Of a stretch of 64,000 nt of DNA, positions 22,851-33,627 are shown one piece after another. Each line of letters begins with the position of its first letter. Position 1 is the stretch's first letter. A program made the position numbers and the translations under genes. The stretch covers positions 147,624,864-147,688,863 of the forward strand of contig CP136064.1 of the NCBI GenBank assembly GCA_032622095.1, read 5' to 3'. This DNA comes from Siphonodentalium dalli (taxonomy: Eukaryota; Mollusca; Scaphopoda; Gadilida; Siphonodentaliidae). The notes below the pieces were generated by a model. It did no database searches and was not told the DNA's origin. It worked only from the letters and a program-made list of their open reading frames with translations.

Positions 22851-23612
22851 AATGCTTCGGATTACTTGTTAGAGAAGCTTGACCGGCTTCATATCGACGC
22901 TGGGCGTATAGTCAGTGGTATCACCCGTTCTGCTTCGGATAATATGGTACTACAGGAAGTTGGCTGGCCTTCACTATACAAAAGACGTCAAATGCATAAA
23001 TTGCAGGCACTCTATAAAATAGTTAATAATTTAGCACCTTCCTATCTATCCACCATACTTCCCCCCAGATCACATGAAGTTGCAGATTATAATTGGCGTC
23101 GTCCCAGTAAATTTTATTCATACTATAGCAACACTGAACACTTCAAACAATCATTTTTCCCAGTGATAGTCTTAGAATGGAATAAACTTCCCAAATTAAT
23201 CACCGACGCGGACCAATTTTCTACCTTTAAAACCGACTTGAACCTGATAGATCCCACGCTCAGTCCCCCTCAACATTTCTACGCTGGACGCAGAAAATAC
23301 AACATTGTTCATTGTCGCATACGTAATTTCTGTAGTGAACTCCGATCTGATATGTTCAACAATTTCATTGCTGATAGCCCCGCATGTCCCTGTGGAAATC
23401 GATATGAGGACGCCTATCACTATTTCTTCATGTGCCCATTGTACCAAAGAGAGCGCTCCGAATTTCTAGTGAAAATGACCCGTGAAAATATCGCAATAAC
23501 CGATACTGCTGAACTCATGTGTGGAATACCCGATGTCTCGTCCCCAAAAAATAAGAAATTATTTCTCATCTCACAGCAATATATTGCAGCGACCAAGCGT
23601 TTTAATCCCTAA
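22851..23612 (+). pseudogene. LINE-1: RT C-terminal region with CCHC motif
   Basis: This is the second half of the LINE split at 6692. It begins NASDYLLEKLDRLHIDAGR at 22851, in the same codon phase as VWGQ at 6681-6692. It continues through KLQALYKIVNNLAPSYL and ends at a TAA (23610-23612). A CPCG...AYHYFFMC segment (about 23385-23440) is the Cys/His knuckle common near the C-terminus of APE-type LINEs, thought to bind nucleic acid. It has no stop or frameshift. Compared with families spaced W-x10-L after the VW motif, the rejoined protein has about one extra residue, which may be a trace of a 3-bp target change. Confidence 0.88.
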
Positions 23613-24112
23613 ATGGTCTTATTTGTTTTACTTCCGAATCCACTTAAAATTGCTTCCGGAATTAAAATTTGTTACGTGGCAGTCACCTCACATATGGACA
23701 AACCTCACATTCGAACATTTCGTTCTGATTAGTTATCTGTATTGCCTTCCTGAGCACAACAGTAACCAAAAATCGAATACAAGTGTTTCATTGTTTCTAC
23801 CGCCATAATACAAATACTAACAATACCTAATTATATTTACACTCGCGCCAATCGTACCAAATACTTCAAATCGTCCTTAAACACAAATTTCCACGGCCAG
23901 TAGCCAACCTAGATCTAGCCCGATCATCTCTGGAAGGCAATACATATTACGTACATCAAAACTTATCACCATGTAAATACGTTTGTATCGTCATCTTGAT
24001 TTCATGTGTGTTGCTATATTGTGTTGGGAGAGGGGCTTCATAAGTTGTAAAAACTTGTGCCCCAATCCCTTTTGTTTATTATGCAAATAAAATATGTTTC
24101 AAGTCAAAAAGA
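23613..24112 (+). other. LINE-1 3' UTR
   Basis: Non-coding sequence after the LINE stop. It includes a GGGGCTTCATAAG...CTTGTGCCCC hairpin at 24033-24064 and ends near AAATAAAATATG at about 24085. The hairpin before the end could be the RT recognition feature; this is inference. Confidence 0.55.
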
Positions 24113-24379
24113 CTAGTATAACCATAACAACATCACACTGTTAATTTGAATTAATATTGATCAATATAATATAACATGAATAATTATAACAACTAATAAA
24201 TAACAACAAAATATAGCAGGCTTGATGACAGGCGTATTTATCAAATAGAAAAAGTCTGAGAGACAGGTACCTTTAAATTTTAACACATTATCAGGCATGA
24301 TAGAATAAACTTAAAAGCTACGTGGATTTTTCATCGAAACAACAATCATTAATTGGTAAATTGCAGCGAACGCGGGAAG

Positions 24380-24653
24380 GCCTGGAAATAACGTGCCGGT
24401 CATTTGCAGAATGAGGTTCCCTCTCAGGCTCTGGGTGAATTTAGTGATGCTACCCTGCATAGCGGGGTATCATCACCAAATTCACCCAGAGGGAACCTCA
24501 TTCTGCTTAGACTTTAGTCATATGGGGGAACATTCTTCAGAATGAGGTCCCCAGAGGGTGAATTTGGTGATGCTATGCGGGGTATCATCACTAAATTCAC
24601 CCTCTGGGAGTGGGGACCTCATTCTGCAAATGACCGGCACATTATTTCCAGGC
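24380..24653. mobile_element. 274-bp MITE made of nested inverted repeats
   Basis: The outer arms GCCTGGAAATAACGTGCCGG and complement extend about 40 bp through GCAGAATGAGGT. Inside are two further hairpins built from the same AGAATGAGGT...GGTGAATTT sequence, so the element contains four related arms. It is non-coding. Confidence 0.75.
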
Positions 24654-24971
24654 TTGGACGTGGGACCGGGGTACGTGAGTTGTTTCAAGAATGGTGTGAC
24701 ATCATTGTACGCGACCATAAATAACATGTGTCACATACATGTACGATCAAAAATTGTTTTCAAGTTATGCGATAAAAATAATTGTGAATGAACTGAGATC
24801 AAAAAAATAGATCATAAGTTAATTTTGCAGGTAACCGCCGCTAATGTCTAATGAGCAGTTCACTGTTTTCCTAGGATGGGGTATCCTCCTGCTAAATCTG
24901 AACTGATGACGGTACTACATTTGTAGTACGATACCTCATTTGTAGTACCAACAGATGATGTTAAAACACCC
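24654..24971. other. No gene seen
   Basis: The stretch ends with AAAACACCC then CTG (24972-24974), the target of the next element. It is non-coding. Confidence 0.5.
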
Positions 24972-25274
24972 CTGGGGTGCTATTCACCGGCTGGGTTTAT
25001 AATATAGTCCAGGTAGTTTTACGAGGCGACGCTCAATGCGAAGCTATCGGTGGACATATCGATGGGAAGACATCTGGGGCCCTGACGTTGTTTGTCACGA
25101 ATGGCAACCATATTCGGAACGTCACGGTGAATACATGTACGATACCAACCCACCACCAACACCCAGCTTTGGCAAAGGACACCATTCCTATACGTAATTA
25201 TCAGCATTTTTGTGAAAATTCAGATGTTACATGTATTCCTTGCATTTCTCCACAATGACATCACATAACTGTAT

Positions 25275-28200
25275 TTGTATGCTTATCACTGTCTTCCTCG
25301 TGCATGTGTTTATTTCATGTTCGGCAAAAAAGTGGTAATGGCCCTGTACGTGTGGATATTGTTTAATATGGTAACATTTCTTATCTGGAATGCCACGGGC
25401 ATAATGTCAAGCGCCCTATACTTGAGTAGGACACTAAATCGGATAGAAGCTGATCTGGTGGGCATAAGTGAGCACTGGTTATATCAGAAAGATATCAATT
25501 TTCTAAATTGTATCCATAATAAATATTCATATCACGCCGTTTGTGATGCTTCTCAACGTTTGCCAATGCAACGCGGTCGGCCCAAAGGTGGTTGTGCAAT
25601 ACTTTATAACAAGGTAAATATGAAGGTAAAATATCAAGTATTGATATAGACGACGACCGTATAATTGGTGTTCAAATACAACTTCCAAATACATCATACA
25701 TGTATGTGTTTCAAGTGTATCTTCCATCCTCAAAATATACTATCCAATTTTATCGAGATTACATAGCTATTTTGAAAAGTCTTTATGATGCTTATATTGT
25801 GCTTGGTGAAGTGGTATTCATGGGCGATTTTAACGCTACAACTTACAAACACGATGATCGTGGAAAAGAATTCAAGTCTTTCGTCGAATACGCATCATTT
25901 TTATCAGCCAATGAGTTTGTAAATTCCAACATGAGGCTCAACACCTATGTGCCAAAAATGGACTGTCCTGGTTCTGTCATTGATCACATTCTAATACCAA
26001 AACACAAACAGAACGATATTATATATGCCAATGTAATTGATGATGATGCTCTAGATTTCTCAAATCATCGACCGGTATTAGCGTCAATAAAGTACAATGT
26101 TAACACGGAAATACCTGTGTCTGTCCGTAACTAAAGATGTAATTGGAAATTATTTTCCTCTAATGCAGCATATCAGCTTCAATACCAGTCCGATATAGCA
26201 CTGAGGCTTCCAGATAAGAATATCAATAGTCGTCGAGATCTTGACAACTATTATGACACTTTAATTGAATGTATAACTACATCATCAGATAACAATATTC
26301 CTCAACGTAAATTCAAACAATTTCTAAAACCGTATTGGAACAACCATTTGAAGAGTCTTCACAATTCTATGAACTACTTTAGATTAATCTGGATATCAGC
26401 AGGACGACCACGTGACTGCCAAAATGTCAATTACCGTAACTATAAAGATGCAAAATGTTCTTTTCGGAAAGCTCATAGAAAATATACTAGATCATACATG
26501 GATACATTCAATGCTGAAGTCGATAATTCGGCAGAGGTAGATCAACAAACGTTTTTTCGTCTCTTTAACTCAAATCGTAAAAGTCGCAACTCTTTGTCTA
26601 GCTCTATTTTTAAATATAACGGTAACATACTGAGGAATCCATCCGAAATTGTCGGTGCATGGGCCTCATATTATGAGTCTATTTTTTCATTTCCAATTGA
26701 GAGCTCAGAATTCAACGATTTACACTTTATTGAAACAAATTCCTTCATCACACGAGAGTTATCAAAGTCGGACGTCAGCCCAATAGACAATATAGTCATG
26801 TACACCGTCACATCTCAAAAGATTAACTCTCTTTTTAGACTCCTATCTCTAAATAAAGCTGCTGGTTGGGATAATATCAGCAATGAACATATCATTTTGG
26901 TGGCGAAGTCCTGTCATGACATATCGCCTATCTATTTAACCAGATATTCTTTCATGAGTACATTCCCATAAATGCTAAACGAGGAGTGATATTTTCCCTG
27001 CATAAAGGTGGTCGGAAGCCGAAGGACGACTTTGATAGCTACAGAGCCATTACACTTTTGCCGACATTATACAAGCTCCTTGAAAGAGTTATCTTAACTC
27101 GATTGCAAGTTAATGCCCCCAAAACTCTTGAAACTCATCCGTTACAAAACGGATTTCAAAATGGGGTGAGTTGTTTGATGTCTTCCTACCTGGTTTCCGA
27201 TTGCATTTCTTACACGACCGAAAAGAAAAGTAAACTGTATACATGTTTCCTGGACGTTTGGAAGGCCTTTGATACAGTTTGGATTAATGGCCTTCTTCTC
27301 AAATTGCACCAACGCGACATTCGAGGTAAAACACTAAGACTTTTCAACACCTTACTTACTGGAATCAAATGCATCACTTTATTCAAGAATTCGACTTCTA
27401 AATGGATCGATATTTGCCATGGAACCAGGCAGGGAGGCACAATATCACCTTTTCTCTATAATTTATTCATTGACGAATTATTAAACATACTAGATGAGTC
27501 CGGATTTGGTCTACACGTGCACGACATTAACTGCTCTTTTGTAACACATGCTGATGATATGGCATTATTCTCCTTAACGAAGCTTGGTCTTCAATCGATG
27601 TGTAATTTATGTGTACAATACAGTAATAAGTGGAGATATCGCTTTAACCCAATGAAAACACACGTTATCGTCTTTAATGAAACAGACAATGAGGCATCTA
27701 AAGCGAAAAGATGTTGGCACCTTGGAAAAAGCCAAATAATGGAAACAGATGAAGTAACACATTTGGGGATACCTCTCAATAAGTCCCGCTTGATGAGCTC
27801 TTTCGTAGAAACCATTGTTGATAAAATCAGATCAGTTTACTTTATGTTGTCCAATTGTGGCGTGTACTCAGGTGGTTTGACACCTATTAGCTCTAAGAAA
27901 ATTTATGAATCAATAGTTTTACCTAAAGGGTTGTACGGTTCAGAAATACTCGCCGGTCTAAATTCAACAGACTATAATCGCCTTGAAAAAAATTCATAGG
28001 ATGTGTTTGAAGCACATCCAATGTTTTCATACAAGAACCAGAACTGATATGGCATTGGGTTTCATAGGAATGCCACCACTGCGTGTTTACATTGAACGTA
28101 GAGTGTTATCACTATTATGTGCATTATGTCATGTTTCTCCTTACAAGAGAGTGAAAGAAGTATTCATATGTCGTCTAATAGATGCATTGTCTGGTCTTAC

Positions 28201-28831
28201 TTGTTCACAATCATTTTGCAATAATGCTTTATATGTTTCAAATCAGCGTAATTTGACAGAACATATTGTGTCTTTTATAGACACGTCCACCTTTATGAAT
28301 AAATCAATGTGGAAAGAACTTATTATAGTTTCAGAAGTATCCAATCAACGTGACTGGGATAATAGAGTATCATCCGACACCGAATTTTCACGTTTTTTTG
28401 CGATCCATCCAGCACCTGTTCTTTCTAATCTATGGCGCATTTGTCATAAGCATCCTCGCGATAAACATAAATATGTGCTTGTTGCGCAACTTATATGTTC
28501 ATCAAATAACAGACTTACTCAATGCAACAAATGTGAAGCGACCATATCGGATCTAGCGGAGCATCTCGTGGAATCATGCAGATTTCTCACATCTATACGA
28601 AACAATATATGGTATGATATCATAAATATATTCGGAATTTCATTTTATCACGTACTAGATAACATGAGCCCGGAGCAAATTATTCATGTGTTTTTGGGTC
28701 ATATGCTCCTCACATTAGAACCATTCGTCGAAGACAAGCTTGAATATGTGCATTTTTTTATTAACGCTACTTACTCACTGTGGTGTCGATGGTCGGATAA
28801 TGTATGTCAGGATTTATATGTCGCACGGTAA
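25275..28831 (+). pseudogene. LINE-2 ORF: endonuclease, reverse transcriptase, CCHC knuckle
   Basis: Endonuclease motifs: IWNATG (about 25390), ISEHWL (about 25465), GDFNATT (about 25825) and SNHRPV (about 26062; usually SDH, so Asp may be changed). RT motifs: NKAAGWD, SYRAITLLP, FLDVWKAFDTVW (motif A), GTRQGGTISP and HADDM (motif C, normally YADD; about 27550). The C-terminus has CNKC...EHLVESC (about 28523), a Cys/His knuckle. Lesions: frameshift near 25630; TAA at 26132-26134 inside an otherwise continuous frame; frameshift near 26955; frameshift near 27985 in an A7 run. It belongs to a different clade from LINE-1, with no 2A-like leader. It is not functional. Confidence 0.9.
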
Positions 28832-29238
28832 CATTTGCCACATTCTCCGCTGTTACGACTGAAGGTCTATCCGCTATATATATAAATCAACAGTTTTGTG
28901 GAATCTGGTTTGTTAGTCCAGCCCGAGTACACCGGAACACTGAATGATTTGGGGCAGCTGTAGACCGCAATGGGGGCACACATATATGCATCCCTGCGGT
29001 TTGCACAACTCCTTATACATCAAGTGTTCCGGTGTGTCTCCGGGGGGTTTTGCATGCCAGGTTCACAGTTTATAGAAACGCAGAATCGTGAATATAATTT
29101 GTTTTCTTTCTTTTTTTCTTCATTTCATTACATGTTAGTCTGTAAATATTTATTGCTTATTCCATGTATGTTTTTTTTTTGTTTTTTTTTTCAGTTATAC
29201 TCTCCTGAATTGGAGGAAATAAAGATATATATATATAT
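28832..29238 (+). other. LINE-2 3' UTR and TA tail
   Basis: Non-coding sequence with T-rich runs (29100-29195) ending in a short TA repeat at 29224-29238, the element's 3' junction. Confidence 0.65.
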
Positions 29239-31249
29239 AGGATTATCCAATCAAGGTGATTGGCGTCAATCATAGATTGACCACCGGTCACATAAACATG
29301 CTGCGTGTAACAATACACGTTTGTACACCTTTCAACAATGGGCAACCGAGGAAAAGGACGTGGGGCAAAATATACCATCGACGATATGAGGGGGTCTACA
29401 AAATAATCCGTATATAGGGTCGGGGTGGGTGGGTGTTCCAGGTGCCGAAACAATCGTGCTTGTACATTTTTTTCCAAAATGGGTTTTTTAAAAACAATTT
29501 ACAAGTACTGACCATGTAATGTTGTTTGTAAGCATGTTAGTATCATGTTTGTTGGCATATGGCTATATAGACAGCTATAGTGACTATTTAGCCTCAGATT
29601 TAGCAACATTCTGGATTTCACAGGATCCCGTCCAACTTCTCAGTGGAAAACCGTAATTTAGTAAAGAAAAATAATGTATTACCCAGTTGTATTACCCGAA
29701 TAAAAGTAATAAAATAAAAAAAACTGTATCACAAATACTACATGGTGAATACTCAATGATGACTAGATATCATTGACCCGATTGTTGCATAACATGAAAT
29801 TGAAAAGGGTGTCTCATAAATTTCTAATGTCTGAAATACTGTCTTGTTCTGGCATGCAATCAAATTCATTCCTTCTGGTTATTTCTCATCTTTTTAATGA
29901 TTGCAAGTAATGTTAATTTGCAGCACTTATCCAAATAAAACTGAATTGGTTATGATGAATGGCCGTTACTGTTTATTGTTCAGACAATCCCAACTGAAGG
30001 TGACTCTATTCTCCTTGAATTTACGAACTTCATCTTGAAGCTCAAATACTGCTCAACAAGACTAAACTACAATACTAATTGTATACTGTTATCGCTTACA
30101 AATAGATGACCTGAAATAATGTGATGCATTCAGATGCTTTGAGAAATGACATTCTTCAATGTCTTCAAAGTTCAAACTAAAATCAAGAATAAAATCTGAC
30201 TGAGACTATACTGCAGACTATAGTGCACAAATATACATACACATGGCTGAGTTATAATAATGCAAAATGTGTTTACGGATGGAACCAAGTTGGTAGCTCT
30301 GGTATGCATCGACAGGCAAAACCTGTGATATGCAGTAATATCTGCACACATCCTTCCCGTATCATTCAGGTCTATCACCATGCATACCAAACCACTTCAA
30401 AATTCGACAACCCACACTTCAACTTATATGACAAAAACTTTTTACGGATTTAATTTCATAAACAGGGCCCATGGATAACTCTGGTAGGTATTGGTACTCA
30501 CAATCCGTGATATTATGCATATTCGTTCCCCATTTCTGGTCCGTCACATGTCATAGAGCATCAAAATATGACAACCGACTCTTGAGTTATGATGCAAAAT
30601 GTTTGTACGGACGGACACACTGACGGCTCGAGACGTCAACTATATACCCGCCGACTAATATCGGGGGTATAATAACCATATATCTATGTGTATTATACCT
30701 AATCAAAACAATTCCCCTTCTCACCCACCCCGGTGAATAAGACTAAAGAGTTCTTTGATCATGCACAAATAATTGTAGAACCCCTGACCTGTTTACCACT
30801 ATTTACACTGGCCAGTGTTCTCTGTCAGACTAACACGCTCGATATATTAAGGCTATAATGCGGTCTATGGCAATTTGTGACATACAGTGTATACCTTATT
30901 GTTGTTAGATACTGGAAACACGGGGAAACACCTGGAAATACAGTTTATTTTTCGTTTTTCTGACCTTTGCTTTACCGATTAAGGATGTTATTGCTTTAGT
31001 CTTAATTTTACACACTTTGCACCAAAAGAGGATAGTGTAATGGGATTGAAAGGCAGTTAACACAGTTATTGAAGAACGGCTAAAAAACTCTGAAATTTTG
31101 ATAAAAATATGAGAAAGGGGGTGGGTCCCTAACATTTGAAGGAACAAATTTGCACAAATGGGGTGGTGGGTCCCTCGGGGTCGGAAAAAAACTTTTTGGG
31201 CCCTATATGTGTAATTGTTTTCCAGACGCCCCCCCCCCCCCCCCCCACT
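29239..31249 (+). repeat. Left inverted arm of the 18.5-kb element
   Basis: This is the inverted counterpart of about 42350-43350, with only scattered substitutions. It carries an extra ~950 bp (30243-31193) absent from the right arm, including GACGGCTCGAGACGTC and CCCGCCGACTAATATCGGG. No coding frame is seen before the SANT-like segment. Confidence 0.8.
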
Positions 31250-31417
31250 GCCGACGAGCGTAACACATTTTTGGGCATTGTGGAGAGAAGAATCAAAATA
31301 TTAAAGAACAAAGAAACCGGCACCATTCACCAGCGCCTGAAAAATGATGCATGGAAAGAAATTTCTTTGGAAATAGCAGGGAAATATCCAAACAGAACCA
31401 AAACACAAACAAAATTC
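31250..31417 (+). pseudogene. Zeste/Myb-SANT-like DNA-binding domain fragment
   Basis: The frame reads ADERNTFLGIVERRIKILKN, continues KETGTIHQRLKNDAWKEI and then SLEIAGKYPNRTKTQTK. This follows the pattern of the Myb/SANT-like domain of zeste and of Harbinger-associated proteins: an acidic ER start, an Ile-Val helix, ile..K, a Lys-rich link, then AW..I. The third helix is incomplete, since LKKKW-type text is missing. The frame is open over 31136-31828, but the flanks (a poly-Pro from a C-run and repeat-derived text) are not part of the domain. A Harbinger second protein binds the TIRs and helps import the transposase; here it is probably a relic exon. Confidence 0.7.
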
Positions 31418-31689
31418 TTCTCAGACGTTATCTTCTTGGCTCTTCATTTTCACACTGTGCTAATTAAAAAAAACTCACTAATATCATTGAAACTCATTCT
31501 GCAGATATATAAATGCAAGCATGAGTCTCCACACAATGATACCCAAAAATTATACCGCTATACATGCCGATTGTGGCCGGTGAGTGTTCATGAATTAGTC
31601 GTAAGACGGCGTCAATTGATAGGTGACAAATCTGATAGATTGGATCAATCACACCGGGTCCTACTAAAACCCGACCGCACCCGACCGGA

Positions 31690-33627
31690 CCCGATGCACC
31701 CGACCGGACCGCCCCTAGGGGTCCGAGCGAGATGGGGTTTGCACTATCATGTAGAATGGACCCGAATGTACCAAAGTTCCAATCCCCAAATCGATAGCTC
31801 GAGCGGACACGGCACTGTTAACCCCTAACTTGCGCCGTTTCCGCCAGGTAAGGGAAATCAAAAAAGGCGCCGACCGCACCTCCCCTGACTGCCTGACCAC
31901 GGAAATGGACATTATATCATGAAGTGAATAACCATATGCATCCATGGACGATCGGACAAGTCGCTAGCTACACCGGAAGTGAATAAATTAACCCATACGC
32001 TGCTGCCGAATTCGCTATAAATGTACGCAAAAACGCCGAAATTAACACCCGCCGACCGGACCGCCCCTAGGGGTCCGAGTGAGATGGGGTTTGCACTATC
32101 CTGTACAATGGACCAGAATGTACCAAAGTTCCAACCCCAAGTCGATAGCTCGAGCGGACAAGGCACTGTTAACCCCTGACTGGCGGCCGTTTCCGCCAGG
32201 TGTGGGAAATCTAAAAAGGCGCCGACCGCACCTCCCCTGACTGCCTGACCACGAAAATTGACATTATATCATGAAGTGAATAACCAAATGCATCCATGGG
32301 CGATCGGACAAGTCGCTAGCTGCAGTGGAAGTGAATAAATTAACCCATACGCTGCTGCCGAATTCGCTATAAATGTACGCAAAAACGCCGAAATTAACAC
32401 CCGCCGACCGACCATAGGGGTCCTAGCGAGATGGGGTTTGCACTATCGTGTACAATGGACCCGAATGTACAAAGTTCCAATCCCCAATTCGATAGCTCGA
32501 GCGGACACGGCACTGTTAACCCCTGACTTGTGGCCGTTTCCGCCAGGTAAGGGAAATCCAAAAAGGCGCCGACCGCACCTCCCCTGACTGCCTGACCACT
32601 GAAATGGACATTATATCATGAAGTGAATAACCATATGCATCCATGGACGTTCGGACAAGTCGCTAGCTGCAGCTGAAGTGAATAAATTAACCCATACGCT
32701 GCTACCGAATTCGCTATAAATGTACGCAAAAACGCAGAAATTAACACACGCCGACCGGACCGCCCCTAGGGGTCCCAGCGAGATGGGATTTGCACTATCG
32801 TGTAGAATGGACCCGAATGTACCAAAGTTCCAATCCCCAAGTCGATAGCTCGAGCGGACACGGCACTGTTAACCCCTAACTTGCGGCCGTTTCCGCCAGG
32901 TAAGGGAAATCCAAAAAGGCCCCGATCGCACCTCCCCTGACTGCCTGACCACGAAAATTGACATTATATCATGAAGTGAATAACCATATGCATCCATGGA
33001 CGTTCGGACAAGTCGCTAGCTGCAGCGGAAGTGAATAAATTAACCCATACGCTGCTGTCGAATTCGCTATAAATGTACGCAAAAACGCCGAAATTAACAC
33101 CCGCCGACCGGACCGCCCCTAGGGGTCCCAGCAAGATGGGGTTTGCACTATCGTGTAGAATGGACCCGAATGTACCAAAGTTCCAATCCCCAAGTCGATA
33201 GCTCGAGCGGACACGGCACTGTTAACCCCTAACTTGCGGCCGTTTCCGCCAGGTGCGGGAAATCCAAAAAGGCGCCGACCGCACCTCCCCTGACTGCCTG
33301 ACAACGGAAATGAACATTATTTCATGAATGAAATACGTCTATTCATCCATGGGCGATCGGTCAAGTCGCTAGCTGCAGCGGAAGTTAATTAATTAACCCA
33401 TATGCTGCTGCCGAATTCGCTATAATTGTACGCAAAAGCGCAGAAATTAACACCCGCCGATGGGACCGCCCCTAGGGGTCCGAGCGAGATGGGGTTTGCA
33501 CTATCGTGTACAATGGACCAGAATGTACCAAAGTTCCAATCCCCAAGTCGATAGCTCGAGCGGACACGGCACTGTTAACCCCTAAATTGCGGCCGTTTCT
33601 GCCAGGTACGGGAAATCCAAAAAGGCG
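31690..33627 (-). repeat. ~353-bp satellite, left array (about 5.5 copies)
   Basis: Each unit contains CCCCTAGGGGTCC, AGCTCGAGCGGACA, CCGAATTCGCTATAAATG and ATCCATGGACG. Units start about every 353 bp (GATGGGGTTTGCACTATC recurs near 31733, 32086, 32431, 32784, 33137 and 33490). Orientation is opposite to the right array. Several short frames are repeat translations. Confidence 0.92.

Larger units (their letters stand above)
25069..29238 (+). mobile_element. LINE-2, near full length, in the left arm
   Basis: The left-arm sequence that matches the right arm breaks off near 25068 and resumes at about 29239 (GGATTATCCAATCAAGG). The intervening 4.17 kb is a LINE that ends in an ATATATATATA tail. 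About 13 bases present in the right arm are missing at the junction, suggesting a small target deletion rather than a duplication. Confidence 0.85.
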
